This document shows positions 34,246 through 43,250 of a stretch of DNA of 64,000 bases, piece by piece. The DNA comes from Bacillus sp. P14.5. GTDB taxonomy: Bacteria > Bacillota > Bacilli > Bacillales > Bacillaceae_B. The position numbers and the translations under genes were made by a program. The stretch covers positions 1 to 64,000 of the forward strand of contig NZ_NIJF01000083.1 of NCBI RefSeq assembly GCF_003316765.1, written 5' to 3'. A model generated the notes under the pieces. It searched no databases. It had not been told where the DNA came from and saw nothing but the letters and a program-made list of their open reading frames with translations. How positions within the stretch are numbered: the stretch's first letter is position 1; every line of letters begins with the position of its first letter.

Positions 34246-35117
34246 TACAACTCCTCCCCTCTATTGGCTTTATTGGACAATACCAACTCCCCAAGATTGT
34301 AAAATAAATAAAGAGGAATGAATATGGAGAGCAGGGATAAAACAAAAAGGACCGGCTGCATGGTTGACATTAAAAATCTGGTGATCCCAGGTATGTTGAA
34401 AAGCAATTCAATAACGAACAGATTGGAGAGCATGAACCAAACCGTTTTCTTGGATTGAAAAAATACACTTACGATTGAATTTCGCAGTACGTGGGAAATA
34501 AGAATCATTAGCTTTCCAACACCAATGGACCTTGCAAGAAGAACATAGTCTTTCTGTATCTCCGTTTCAAAAGACAGAATGGATACCCTGAAAAGCTGGA
34601 TAGCCGGCAGAATCGCAAGGAGTAAAATGGGTAGAAAATAGGCCTTCTCTTCATAGGTTGAGGCTGTATTGAAAAGCAGGATTCCGGATTTTTTATAGTA
34701 GTACACAATGATCAATTGTGCCATCAAAATGATTAAAAGATCTGGCAAAGACTCCAGGAAATAGAGTGCCAGTTTAATTCTGCTGCGAACACGCTCGCTA
34801 AAAAGCATCGATACTATTGTACAAACCAGGGCAAGAACCAGTGCCAATAAGAAAGATGAGAACAGAACAGTCAATGAATACTGAATCGGATCAAAAAGAT
34901 ATGGAAATAGATCCCTTTCCTTCTGCCCGCCTATCACTGTGTAGGTCAGTGAGCCAGGGTTTAACAGATCATCTATTATTCCTTTGAGGACTTGCCAGTA
35001 TTGTGAGGAGTTCAAAGTTTTCTCATTAAGTCCTGATAGTAGGGCAGGCAGTCCGCCAGCAAGAACGATACCCACTAACGATACTGCAAATACAACCACT
35101 CTTTGAAATACTTTCAC
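34245..35117 (-). CDS. OppB-like ABC transporter permease
   Basis: 290 residues. TM1 at about 6-27, then an extracellular loop of about 45 residues (LNEKTLNSSQYWQVLKGIID) and five further TM segments. The EAA loop reads LARSIGVGKLMILISHVLRN. It pairs with the OppC-like gene. It sits 15 bp after the anti-sigma gene, in the same operon. Peptide or nickel transport is usual for the family but the missing binding protein and ATPases make the role open. Confidence 0.84.
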   Translation of the reverse strand: MKVFQRVVVFAVSLVGIVLAGGLPALLSGLNEKTLNSSQYWQVLKGIIDDLLNPGSLTYTVIGGQKERDLFPYLFDPIQYSLTVLFSSFLLALVLALVCTIVSMLFSERVRSRIKLALYFLESLPDLLIILMAQLIIVYYYKKSGILLFNTASTYEEKAYFLPILLLAILPAIQLFRVSILSFETEIQKDYVLLARSIGVGKLMILISHVLRNSIVSVFFQSKKTVWFMLSNLFVIELLFNIPGITRFLMSTMQPVLFVLSLLSIFIPLYLFYNLGELVLSNKANRGEEL

Positions 35118-35132
35118 ATTGGCTCCCCCCTC

Positions 35133-35804
35133 TTATGGCATGGCACTCTTTAAGCTGCCGAACATAATTCTCTCTGTGTTGATAATTTTTCGATCAATAT
35201 TTCCATATAATTTGAACCCGGTATAGAGTTCCTTATCTATAAAATAATGATATACTCCCGCAACCTGGCTGCTGTTATATAGATTTTCACCCTTTCGCCC
35301 GATCATTTTCTGAATGGATGGTTTTTGAGTGTGAGGAAACAATTCCAATAAGATCACATAATCCTTTCTTGTATCAGGAATGGCAAAGGACTTGGAAAAA
35401 GCTCCACCCTTACCAATAGAGATTTCCTCTTCCCTGATAATGGTCTGCAGGTCGGTTCCCACCAGGCTGGCTTCAAGAATCGTGCCGTCAGGGAGCGAGC
35501 TTTCTCCTTCCATAATAGCCTCCTGCCCTTTCCTCATAGTCGTTGCTTGAATAACAGACTGTCCATTATAAAGAGAGGCTTCATTGTATTTGTCTTCAGG
35601 AGAGGATTGAACAAGATAGCTTCCTATAACGGGAGTAAGAAATAATAGAGTACATAATAGAGCGAGATTGTATTTCAAAGATTGAAAATATTTTTGAGTC
35701 CAATTCTTCCTGTTCGCCTTCCTCCAGATCGTTTCAAATTCTACCGACGAGTTTTCCTTTTTATCTACCTCATCGAAAAGTTTTGAGAAATCCTGATCCT
35801 TCAA
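35133..35804 (-). CDS. Membrane-anchored anti-sigma-factor-like protein
   Basis: 223 residues. A cytoplasmic N-terminus of about 40 residues with VEFETIWRKANRKNW, one TM at about 44-64 (LALLCTLLFLTPVIGSYLV), and an extracytoplasmic domain of about 155 residues. The topology and overlap of 35 bp with the ECF sigma gene indicate an anti-sigma factor. The TTG start has GGAGGGG 6 nt upstream. The extracytoplasmic part has no domain I recognise and would sense the signal. Confidence 0.78.
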   Translation of the reverse strand: MKDQDFSKLFDEVDKKENSSVEFETIWRKANRKNWTQKYFQSLKYNLALLCTLLFLTPVIGSYLVQSSPEDKYNEASLYNGQSVIQATTMRKGQEAIMEGESSLPDGTILEASLVGTDLQTIIREEEISIGKGGAFSKSFAIPDTRKDYVILLELFPHTQKPSIQKMIGRKGENLYNSSQVAGVYHYFIDKELYTGFKLYGNIDRKIINTERIMFGSLKSAMP

Positions 35805-36336
35805 CCATTTCCCCTCCCCGTTGTGAAAACCTCTTGATATCCATCCGCCTTAATTGTTTCAGCGCTGTATTCAGCCTTGATTTTGCCGTTCCTTCAGGTA
35901 TTCCCAGGACATTGGCCGACTCCCTGAGGGTCAACTCCAAATAAAAGTGAAGAATGAGAATCTCCCGGCTTTTTACAGACAATCTTTTAACTGCTCCCCA
36001 CAGTTCCTTCGCTTCTTCATTGTGGAGGAAAGTGTCTTCAAGCGAATTGATCCGGTCATCTTCTAGGTTTTCAGTAAATATAGAAAACCTGTCTATCCAT
36101 TTTTGTTTTTTCATAATCGACCTTGTGACATTAATAGTTATAGTATAAATCCAGGGTTTAATAGGTTTGGTCTGGTCATATGTATGATACTTGGTTAAAA
36201 TCCTGATGAATGTTTCCTGCGTGATATCGTCCGCAAGACTTCTCGACTTGGTCAGAAGCAGTGCTGTTCTGAACACATAATCCCTGAACTCGTTAAATAA
36301 TGCGTGGGCTTCTGATTCATCCAGGTGCAAACTCAT
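35770..36336 (-). CDS. ECF RNA polymerase sigma factor
   Basis: 188 residues. Region 2 is FRDYVFRTALLLTKSRSLADD and DITQETFIRILTKYHTYD; region 4 is SREILILHFYLELTLRESAN and GIPEGTAKSRLNTALKQLRR. Extra C-terminal tail of about 20 residues. AGGAGGAAGAG before ATG. Followed by anti-sigma and two permeases; an autoregulated operon is expected. A CCGAACTATT element upstream might be a -35 but I cannot fix it. Confidence 0.92.
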   Translation of the reverse strand: MSLHLDESEAHALFNEFRDYVFRTALLLTKSRSLADDITQETFIRILTKYHTYDQTKPIKPWIYTITINVTRSIMKKQKWIDRFSIFTENLEDDRINSLEDTFLHNEEAKELWGAVKRLSVKSREILILHFYLELTLRESANVLGIPEGTAKSRLNTALKQLRRMDIKRFSQRGGEMVEGSGFLKTFR

Positions 36337-36550
36337 CTCTTCCTCCTTTCTTGATTCTCATATGTATTACTCTTGTTAAGCGCAAATAGTTCGGTCTTAA
36401 TTCTATTTTTTTAAAGGAAGTAAATTAATGTCCGAATTAAGCCTGCAGCTTTTCCCCTCTCAACGGTTCTTAAAATGAAGCTGACTAAGTATACAGCAAA
36501 AAAATCTTCCTCATGCAAGGTCTTTTTCAAAGCTTCCATCTCATCAACAG

Positions 36551-36955
36551 TTAAAAGGCAACAAAAAATGGATGTTGATCTGGAGACAACATCTTCTCAA
36601 TTCGTTCTTTGAAATTGCCCCACTTCACCATTTCCAAAGCTTCTTCAATCGAATAGAAGCCAACCTCGAGGCTCTCTTCACTTGTCTGCAGCCTGCCTCC
36701 CACAGCTCTGCCCAGCCAGCAGGTCGCACAGACATTCAATTCTAAGTTTTGATAGATTCCACAGAAATTTGTAATCTCCATTACGATGCCTGATTCTTCT
36801 TTTACTTCCCTGATAATACCGTCAGCAATGGTTTCCCCACGTTCAATGATACCACCAGGAAATTCCCAGCCGCGCTTGGGTCCCTTGATAAGAAGTATCT
36901 CTCCGTCATCATTAAGGACAACAGCGCCAGCCGATAGGGAATAGATAGGTTTCAT
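36551..36955 (-). CDS. NUDIX hydrolase
   Basis: 134 residues. Nudix box: GGIIERGETIADGIIREVKE followed by ESG. LLIKGPKRGWEFPGG precedes it. Contains VCATCWLGRAVGGRLQTSEE, typical of ADP-ribose or oxidised-nucleotide NUDIX groups in Bacillus. A separate start from the next NUDIX gene; there are about 85 bp between them. Substrate unknown. Confidence 0.9.
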   Translation of the reverse strand: MKPIYSLSAGAVVLNDDGEILLIKGPKRGWEFPGGIIERGETIADGIIREVKEESGIVMEITNFCGIYQNLELNVCATCWLGRAVGGRLQTSEESLEVGFYSIEEALEMVKWGNFKERIEKMLSPDQHPFFVAF

Positions 36956-37039
36956 GTGCTCTCACCCTTTCTTTTTTGATGCAGTCCTAAACAAGCTTTT
37001 GAACTCCTGAACAGATTTAACAACAACTAAACGAGTGCT

Positions 37040-37504
37040 TTACTTACACTTTTCAATATAAGCCTCGATATACCCTCTATATTCTTCGTTCAGTCCTTCA
37101 GGTAATTCCTGCAGCCCATAGTATTGCAGATTCAAAGATTCTTCCTTATCCATTATGATGCTCCCTTTCACATCGGTTGTGGAATAAACCGCCGTAACAG
37201 AATAGAGCTCATCTCCATTGGAAACTTTGAAATAGTATTGAGGACCTGAAAAGATATTTACCAAATCAAGGTTCCCTATAGTTAAGCCTGTTTCTTCTTG
37301 CACCTCTCTTCTTGCTGTATCCTCCAGACTTTCTTCCAGTTCCATCAAACCGCCTGGAAGCCCCCAACCCCCGTCCGTGCGATGCTGAAGCAGCACTTCA
37401 TCCTGCGAGTTAAAGATCAGCACCACAGCTCCGGGTAGGATCAATGGTCTTGTTCCCACTACTTCTCTTAAGCTTTTAACATAATCCATCATTATTCTCC
37501 TCAA
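37040..37504 (-). CDS. NUDIX hydrolase
   Basis: 154 residues. Nudix box: GGLMELEESLEDTARREVQE followed by ETG. N-terminal MDYVKSLREVVGTRPLILPG is a hallmark of Bacillus NUDIX proteins of the YjhB/MutT group that open with an R-x-x-x-G-x-x-P-L-I segment. HRTDGGWGLPGG is the substrate strand. ATG at 37504 or the in-frame ATG 15-18 nt later. Substrate unknown. Confidence 0.9.
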   Translation of the reverse strand: MRRIMMDYVKSLREVVGTRPLILPGAVVLIFNSQDEVLLQHRTDGGWGLPGGLMELEESLEDTARREVQEETGLTIGNLDLVNIFSGPQYYFKVSNGDELYSVTAVYSTTDVKGSIIMDKEESLNLQYYGLQELPEGLNEEYRGYIEAYIEKCK

Positions 37505-37667
37505 TTCATCTTATATTCTATCTACGTCTATAAATAACACATGTGGTTCACTAGTTGTAAAACACCTTTATTTTCTCATACAAGAGCCCGAGAACATTCA
37601 AGATAAACCGAACTTTAAAAAGGAACAGAAATCAGAGGCACTTAACAACAATCAATGCATTTAATAA

Positions 37668-37856
37668 TAAAGGGAAAAATTCCCCTTATTTTACTAAAAA
37701 GTACTGAAAACAGCTCAAATAGAGGGAAAAGTTCCCCTTATTTGAATTAAAACTCTAAATAATAGATGCTTTTTTTCATATAAGGGGAAAAACTCCCTCT
37801 ATTTCCTCCAGTATGAGCTGAAAATTGAAATTAGAGGGAAAATCTCCCCTTAATTT
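37668..37856. repeat. Tandem array 3 of palindromes, period about 52 bp
   Basis: Four units of the form TAGAGGGAAAAGTTCCCCTTA begin at 37668, 37720, 37781 and 37832 (steps 52, 61, 51). Unit 3 has the AAGGGG and CCCTCT arms exchanged, as if inverted. Linkers are A/T-rich and less conserved than in the other arrays. The rest of the gap 37505-38096 holds a terminator at 37978 and a short GC-rich segment near 37890-37935 resembling the ends of the R repeats. Confidence 0.85.
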
Positions 37857-37977
37857 ACGCTGGATACTTAATCAAGGAGCAGAAGGCTTCCACTTTAAAG
37901 CCACTCCATCGTGCTCCACCCTAGCGGAGTCGTCTACCTTTAACTGAAAACAATACTCTTTTATAGCCACTGAAGTG

Positions 37978-38019
37978 AAAAAGGCAGAATCACTCTCTGA
38001 AGTGAGCGATTCTGCCTTT
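37978..38019 (-). terminator. Terminator of the sigma-LCP operon
   Basis: AAAGGCAGAATC pairs with GATTCTGCCTTT around CACTC-TCTGAA-GTGAG, which itself pairs. A T run follows on the minus strand. Confidence 0.85.
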
Positions 38020-38096
38020 ATACTTGCTGTTGGACTTTTTCAGTACCCTTATAAAAGCCCCCGGGGTATTATTTGGAGTACAGCATAATCAAAAAG

Positions 38097-39103
38097 TTAG
38101 TCGAACCTCAGCAGTTCGCTTTTGAGCCAGCTTTCTGAACCCTCCTTAAATTGGAGGTAATATGTTTCATCTATCCATACAGACTTTACTTGCTCTTCTA
38201 TTGAAATGGTTCTCATTGCATTCAATTGAGTAGCTGCCAGCTCGCCAATGATGGTTTCGAAATCAGCATTAGTGTCTGCGTCACCAAGCAGGGTGTTAAT
38301 TCTATCAGGACGAACATGCGAGAGTAGATTTTTCATCACAGCTTCCGAAAGCTTCAAACGGTCATCCTCGCTCCACTCATTACTGTCTTCACTTACGGCA
38401 CCGGAAGTTGCCAGAAGTGCCACCGCTTCATCACCATCAAGGTAATTTGGGCCTTTTGGGAGTTTAATATTCTTATCCTGCGTCGATAATAAGGATTTTT
38501 TTCATCCAGGTTCAGATTGGTTTCACCTATAGTATTCATTAGCTTAACGAAGTCGTTTTCATCCACAGTCACATGGTAATCGATTGGCAGATCCAATGCT
38601 GTTGAAACAGATTTTTTCACCGACTCTCCTCCATCCCGATACGCATTAATATGTGTAAGCTTTTCCATATCCGGTTCACCATCACGTTTTGGAATTATAG
38701 GGACATATGTGTCGCGTGGGAGGGTTGCTAAGTTAATACTTCCATTCTGTTTGCTGTAGCTGATGAGCAGATGCAAATCTGTGCGTTCATCTTCATTTTT
38801 CAAAAGAAACAAAAGAGTTTCCGCATCGTTACTTTCCACAGCCGTCTCTTTATCAGCCTGGTCAGCATTCCGGCTGTTTTCATCGCCAATCAAGGAGTAA
38901 GCAAGAACGATCGAGAGCGTTAAGAGGACAGCCATAGCCATCAGAGGAGCTGCCCGGCGGGTTAAGTCAAGAAAGAATACACTGCTCTTCCTGTTTCGCT
39001 GAGCATCAATTTTGCGGAAAACTTCTTTCTTGTCTTCTTCAGTAAATTCGAGGCCATCATTATGAAATTCTCTAAATGATTTTTCCAAATCTTTATCCTT
39101 CAT
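38097..39103 (-). pseudogene. LytR-CpsA-Psr (LCP) protein with an N-terminal cytoplasmic segment, frameshifted
   Basis: LCP proteins attach cell-wall polymers to peptidoglycan. Residues 1-50 are cytoplasmic (FHNDGLEFTEEDKKEVFRK), TM at about 52-72, then an LCP domain: INLATLPRDTYVPI, KLTHINAYRDGG and DENDFVKLMNTIGE. Near 38498 the frame is lost after LNLDEK. Adding one A to the A7 run gives KKSLLSTQDKNIKLPKGPNY and DGDEAVALLATSG, the expected LCP continuation, to 38097. The restored protein has about 335 residues. It overlaps the upstream sigma gene by 11 bp. The N-terminal part resembles an anti-sigma tail, so it may also regulate the sigma. Confidence 0.78.
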
Positions 39104-39620
39104 AAACTTCAGCCTCCTCCAATTTAATCCTAAGCCTTTCCTTCGCTCTTCTTAACCGGGTTTTCACTGTGTTTACCCCAAGGTCTGTCACCTCTGCGAC
39201 TTCTTCTATATTCAGTGAATCATAATAGTAAAGATACAACACTTCCCTATATTTTTTGGGCAGGGAAAGCACGATATTTTTGATTTCCTGATTCTTTGCT
39301 TCCTTTAAGACTGTCGTTTCAGCAGAGGGAAGCAGCGACTTCGTATTTTCCTGTATGTAATCCATTACCTGAACTTTTTTATGATTCCAGCTCTTTAAAT
39401 GGTCTTTGCACTCATTGATTGTGATCCGATACAGCCATGTCTTCATTTTGGAGTCTCCCCTGAAAGAATCCAGTTTTTTATAACACTTCACAAAAGCATT
39501 CTGCGTAATGTCTTTGGCGATATCTGCATCTTTCACATAGGAATAAGCAAGCCTGACTAACTCATCTCCATATTCCGCCATGATCTGTTCCAGTAACGAA
39601 TCACGTTTGCTTTTCTCCAT
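39093..39620 (-). CDS. ECF RNA polymerase sigma factor
   Basis: 175 residues from ATG 39620 (GGGAG 7 nt upstream). Region 2: ELVRLAYSYVKDADIAKDIT and FVKCYKKLDSFRGDSKMKTW; region 4: LPKKYREVLYLYYYDSLNIE and GVNTVKTRLRRAKERLR. The pattern is that of sigma-W/V/M-like or YlaC-like ECFs. It is followed with overlap by the LCP gene, a cell-envelope target that fits an envelope-stress role. Confidence 0.92.
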   Translation of the reverse strand: MEKSKRDSLLEQIMAEYGDELVRLAYSYVKDADIAKDITQNAFVKCYKKLDSFRGDSKMKTWLYRITINECKDHLKSWNHKKVQVMDYIQENTKSLLPSAETTVLKEAKNQEIKNIVLSLPKKYREVLYLYYYDSLNIEEVAEVTDLGVNTVKTRLRRAKERLRIKLEEAEVYEG

Positions 39621-39656
39621 GCTGCAGCTCCCTTTTCCCCTCACCTGTCTATGAAT

Positions 39657-39890
39657 TTAATTATTTGACGATTTACTACGTACAAAAAGTTTCAATATGG
39701 GAGAATTTTTTATTTTTGGTCGTTTTTTTCTATTCTGACGTTTCACTTCCACACATAGATATCCGACACTTAAAAGTCCTATAATGCTGAAAAACGCTGT
39801 TATGCCGGAGTTTGATACGGAGAAATAATACCATCCGATCATCGTGCTTAAGGCAGCAACTTCCATGAACAGCCAATGTCCAGCGTTCAA
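39657..39890 (-). CDS. Small membrane protein upstream of the sigma gene
   Basis: Up to 77 residues with two hydrophobic segments (LFMEVAALSTMIGWYYF; ITAFFSIIGLLSVGYLCVEV) and a very basic tail KRQNRKKRPKIKNS. The start is unclear: TTG 39890 has no good site, and an ATG 24 nt later (39866) also has none. It lies 36 bp before the sigma gene. Family unknown. Confidence 0.5.
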   Translation of the reverse strand: MNAGHWLFMEVAALSTMIGWYYFSVSNSGITAFFSIIGLLSVGYLCVEVKRQNRKKRPKIKNSPILKLFVRSKSSNN

Positions 39891-39951
39891 TTCAAGAACC
39901 TGGTCGATGATCTATTCTCCAATTATTTCAAAACTTGTAATCAATTACAAT

Positions 39952-39992
39952 AAAAAAGTAAGAGCTGCTCCTTTTGTCAGCTCTTACTTTTT
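39952..39992 (-). terminator. Terminator of the RsbR-like gene
   Basis: AAAAAGTAAGAGCTG pairs with CAGCTCTTACTTTTT around CTCCTTTTGT; the minus-strand copy ends in a T run 8 bp after the stop. It may also act on the plus strand. Confidence 0.9.
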
Positions 39993-39999
39993 GTGCTGT

Positions 40000-40851
40000 T
40001 TAGAATTCTTTGCTTACAAGTAAATGTTCATTCAAAGTTTGCTGTAAGGTCCCTTTGGTTTCAACATCGGATTCAAATGACACCCCTGCGTTAATCATAT
40101 TTCTTACTAGATCTACTCGGAGACCTGTCAGTACTGATCTGCAGCCCATCATTTTAATGCCGTTCAAAATCTTTTGGAATTGAACAATCACATCCAATTC
40201 CATTTCGGCGATTCCAGAGAGATCAATGATTAGGGTTTGAATTCCCATGGAACTGATCCCCATCAGTACCTTTTCTTCAAGAGTGTTGACTCGGTGCTCA
40301 TCTATCATTCCAATCAAAGGAAGAACCGCTATGGCTGAATTAATCGGTATGATTGGAACCGATAAATTTTCCACAAGCCTGCGCTGAGACATTAATTGTT
40401 CATCTTTAAAATCAGAATAGCTGATGAAGAAATTATTCAGAAACTGATCGACTCTATCATTAATTTGTTTTTCCAATTCAAAAAATTTCTTGCGGGAAAA
40501 TTCATTTTTCTCATTTAATTTTTCGTATTGATAAAGAAAATGCCATATGGTTCTTCTTATGGCATGTACCCATTCCAACTTAAAAGACAGCGTAAGAGAA
40601 TGCTGCGCCCAGGCTACCCCTTCGATTTTGGCGAATTCTATTAATTCTTCTTCTCTGCTTTCGGCAATAAAAAGTGCTAAATTTTCTGCATTTTTCAGCA
40701 GGTCAATATTACCTTTTTCTAAAATATCCTGAATCTTGTTTCTGACATTGAGTGCTTCAGAAAGAAGCTTTTCCTTGAAGTTCTCTCTGTTGGCTGTAAT
40801 GAACTGGGAAATTTCTTCTTTATTTATGAATTCTGTACTCACAAAGAACAC
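40000..40851 (-). CDS. RsbR-family STAS protein
   Basis: 283 residues. Helical N-terminal domain (1-150; TIWHFLYQYEKLNEKNEFSR), a linker with QLMSQRRLVENLSVPIIPI and a C-terminal STAS domain (about 165-280; IQTLIIDLSGIAEMELDVIV, GCRSVLTGLRVDLVRNM). This is the RsbR layout of the stressosome. The position equal to the phosphorylated Thr after D-x-x-x-x-D appears not to be Thr here (MELDVIV), so phosphorylation may differ. No rsbS/rsbT neighbours. ATG start with AAGGAGCG upstream. Confidence 0.85.
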   Translation of the reverse strand: MFFVSTEFINKEEISQFITANRENFKEKLLSEALNVRNKIQDILEKGNIDLLKNAENLALFIAESREEELIEFAKIEGVAWAQHSLTLSFKLEWVHAIRRTIWHFLYQYEKLNEKNEFSRKKFFELEKQINDRVDQFLNNFFISYSDFKDEQLMSQRRLVENLSVPIIPINSAIAVLPLIGMIDEHRVNTLEEKVLMGISSMGIQTLIIDLSGIAEMELDVIVQFQKILNGIKMMGCRSVLTGLRVDLVRNMINAGVSFESDVETKGTLQQTLNEHLLVSKEF

Positions 40852-41002
40852 GCTCCTTTAGTTTTTCAAGATACAAATATTATTCTTTATAATGGATAAA
40901 AATCCTTCCATAAATTTCTTAAGAATGACCATTCTTTTAAGAATATCTACTTTATTGTGAGATTTTTAAATAGAATCAAGGAAGCTATTAGCAAATAAAG
41001 AT

Positions 41003-41550
41003 TTATCTCAAAAAATTCTCCAGCAATTTATTAAAAGTATCAGGCCGATCAATATTAGCCGTGTGGCCAGCGCCTGGAACCAATTCCACCAATGCAGCTT
41101 CGTTTGTTTCCTTTATGTAATAAGCTGCTTCAAGTTCGTGTTTTTCGTTAATTCCATTCAGTATCAAGATGGGGACTGAGAGACTCTGTATATCCTCTTT
41201 TGAAACAGAAGGGTAATGATAAGTCATTATTTTCATCAATATGCATAAAGTATCCATACTGTTTTTCCATCAAAGGTTTTAATTCTTCTGGGATAAAAGG
41301 TGAATACCCTGTCAGCACTGCCCCTTTTATATCCCGGGCCTTTTTCCTTAAGTTGCAAAGCAACGAAGTTTAAGGCTTCTTCAAAATAAGAACCTGATCT
41401 TTTCAATACATTTTGGCCGTGACCTGGCAAATCGAGCGGTACCAATTCGTTTTCCCCTCAAAATAAGAAATCTTATCTGCGAAGTGCGTTTTTACTGTCC
41501 CCTTAAATCCGTGAAGTAAATAAATTTATTCCAACTTCTTCCCCCCCTTT
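41003..41550 (-). pseudogene. Alpha/beta hydrolase broken by several frameshifts
   Basis: Fragments of one hydrolase lie in order on the minus strand: YLLHGFKGTVKTHFADKISY (about 41530-41470), VPLDLPGHGQNVLKRSGSYF (41445-), DIKGAVLTGYSPFIPEELKP (41330-), then SLSVPILILNGINEKHELEA and ELVPGAGHTANIDRPDTFNK to 41003. Oxyanion H-G-F-x-G, D-L-P-G-H-G-x-N, and the final G-H are recognisable. At least three frame changes are needed, and the nucleophile Gly-x-Ser-x-Gly region is missing or degraded (LTGYSPF aligns near it). This is a decayed gene, not a single sequencing slip. Confidence 0.8.
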
Positions 41551-41613
41551 AATCTTTGGCGGCGAAGTTTCACCCAGCTGCCGATAGATATCGCATGAAA
41601 TTAACATCTGACA

Positions 41614-42135
41614 TTATAAGTACTTTTCCATGCGGACATCTTTCCACATCCTGCCCTTCCAGTATGTGAAGTTTTCTATTTGGCCAATTTCCCGGTAGCC
41701 GAGCTTTTGATAAAGCTTTTTTGCTTGTATGTTGTATTCGAACACACCCAGCTCTATCCGTTTAAAATCCTTCTTTTTAATTTCACTCTCTAAAAACCTC
41801 ATGGCATGATATCCGATTCCTTTACCTCTTCCCTCAGCTTCCCCGATTGTTATACCAATCCAGGCAGTGCCGGCTTCCTTTTTATAAAGGTGAGAGGGAT
41901 CGATCATGAAATTCATGTCTCCAATCAGCTTCTCATCTAAATATATCAAGTAAGTAGAGTGATGCTCCAAACGCTTATGTAATTGATCAACTGTTACGAT
42001 TTCCATGCTCTCCAATGCAGACTTGCTTTGGCTGGGACGAATCAGCGGAACCAATGCAGGATCATTCTCCCAGCGGTTAATAGCCTCTGCTATTTCGATG
42101 GTTGGATCGGTTAACTTTTCAAAATGAATGTTCAT
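41614..42135 (-). CDS. GNAT family N-acetyltransferase
   Basis: 173 residues. Motif A WIGITIGEAEGRGKGIGYHA; motif B VFEYNIQAKKLYQKLGYREI. The start ATG overlaps the stop of the GrpB-family gene (ATGA), so the two are translationally coupled. The first 30 residues (IAEAINRWENDPALVPLIRP) are typical of a Bacillus GNAT subgroup. Acceptor unknown. Confidence 0.9.
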   Translation of the reverse strand: MNIHFEKLTDPTIEIAEAINRWENDPALVPLIRPSQSKSALESMEIVTVDQLHKRLEHHSTYLIYLDEKLIGDMNFMIDPSHLYKKEAGTAWIGITIGEAEGRGKGIGYHAMRFLESEIKKKDFKRIELGVFEYNIQAKKLYQKLGYREIGQIENFTYWKGRMWKDVRMEKYL

Positions 42136-42683
42136 TCTGTTTCTCTGTCTCCTTCTGGATTAGCCCTTTTCACTATTTCTTGTACAAAATGATATTTTCC
42201 TTTTGTATATTCAGCTTCATTATCAGGATATTGAACGGAAAGCTTTCTTTTCAAATCCTCATACTCTTTTGCAGTTGCAGGACGGCTGTTTAAGTAATCC
42301 CTAAATACAAGATGTTCGTTCCACCATTTTCCTTGATATTCGACAACGTGGAGAATATGTGTTTTTGTTAGAGTTTCTAAATCAGAAAACTTAGCAAAAA
42401 CCTCTTTTCCTTTTAGCCTGACTCCAGGCAGGTGATGATATCCCTCGGCTTTCATGGATGACCTGTTAAATTGGCCAAAGTCCTCCATTCTTTTTACGCC
42501 AACCAGGATATCCAGGATTGGTTTGGCTTTTATCCCTTCAATTGAAGTGCTGCCAAAATGCTGTATATCTTCTATTGACTCACCAATAGTATTTATTAAG
42601 GTTTGTTTTTCCTTCTGAAAAAGTATTTTCCATTCATTTGAATGTTCATGTAATATCACTTGTCCTTTTTTTACACCTAACAT
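42132..42683 (-). CDS. GrpB/UPF0157 family nucleotidyltransferase-like protein
   Basis: 183 residues. The family core HFGSTSIEGIKAKPILDIL holds the Pol-beta-type G-S ... D-x-D-like nucleotide-transfer signature; YHHLPGVRLKGKEVFAKFS and HVVEYQGKWWNEHLVFRDYL are typical. UPF0157 proteins belong to the nucleotidyltransferase fold; some are fused to dephospho-CoA kinase. Physiological role unknown. Coupled to the downstream GNAT gene. Confidence 0.9.
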   Translation of the reverse strand: MLGVKKGQVILHEHSNEWKILFQKEKQTLINTIGESIEDIQHFGSTSIEGIKAKPILDILVGVKRMEDFGQFNRSSMKAEGYHHLPGVRLKGKEVFAKFSDLETLTKTHILHVVEYQGKWWNEHLVFRDYLNSRPATAKEYEDLKRKLSVQYPDNEAEYTKGKYHFVQEIVKRANPEGDRETE

Positions 42684-42849
42684 AACTATCGGCTCCTTGT
42701 TTATAAGATTCCCCCAAAATTGAGGGGTGACTTAAGGGGAACGGATTGCTGGCCCAGGAGTACGCCTTCATTTTTCCAATTTAAAGCGTCAATAGAAATC
42801 CTTACTAAACACAAAGCTCTTTAGATACAGCAAATTTGAAAACCTTTAA

Positions 42850-43236
42850 TTATTCCGGTGCCACAATTTCCACCTTAATTCGATCAGGATCTTCAAAAAA
42901 GACGGCGTAGTAGTCTTTTCCTCCAGCAAATGGATGTCGGTCTGAATAAAGAATATTTATATCCTTTTCTCTTAATTTTTCGGATAGTTGGTCTACATGT
43001 TTTCTAGATAGTGCATGGAACGCCAAATGATTGAGACCGACTCTGCAGCGGTGATAGGCTACATCGAGGAAGCGTTCCTCCGCTTGAACAAACACAAGAT
43101 AGGTGTCGTTCATAATCCAACTGCGGCCGCTATCCCACTCTTGGTAGGTTTGATAACCAAGCTCTTTCAGTAACCAGTCCCAAAACTCAACCGTTTTATT
43201 TAAATTAGAAACATATATTTCGATGTGATGCAGCAT
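42850..43236 (-). CDS. VOC (glyoxalase) family protein
   Basis: 128 residues, from ATG 43236 (GGAG 7 nt upstream). One complete VOC module: HHIEIYVSNLNKTVEFWDWL, NHLAFHALSRKHVDQLSEKL and YYAVFFEDPDRIKVEIV. The metal-binding His/Glu positions (HHIE, NHLAF, VEIV) are kept. VOC proteins act as glyoxalases, dioxygenases or antibiotic-binding proteins; the substrate is unknown. It starts 12 bp after the 2H-phosphoesterase stop. Confidence 0.86.
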   Translation of the reverse strand: MLHHIEIYVSNLNKTVEFWDWLLKELGYQTYQEWDSGRSWIMNDTYLVFVQAEERFLDVAYHRCRVGLNHLAFHALSRKHVDQLSEKLREKDINILYSDRHPFAGGKDYYAVFFEDPDRIKVEIVAPE

Positions 43237-43250
43237 CAACTAGCTCCTTT

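Noticed and set aside
33235-35117. Complete oligopeptide transporter
   Set aside because: Only the two permeases are present; no binding protein or ATPase gene is adjacent.
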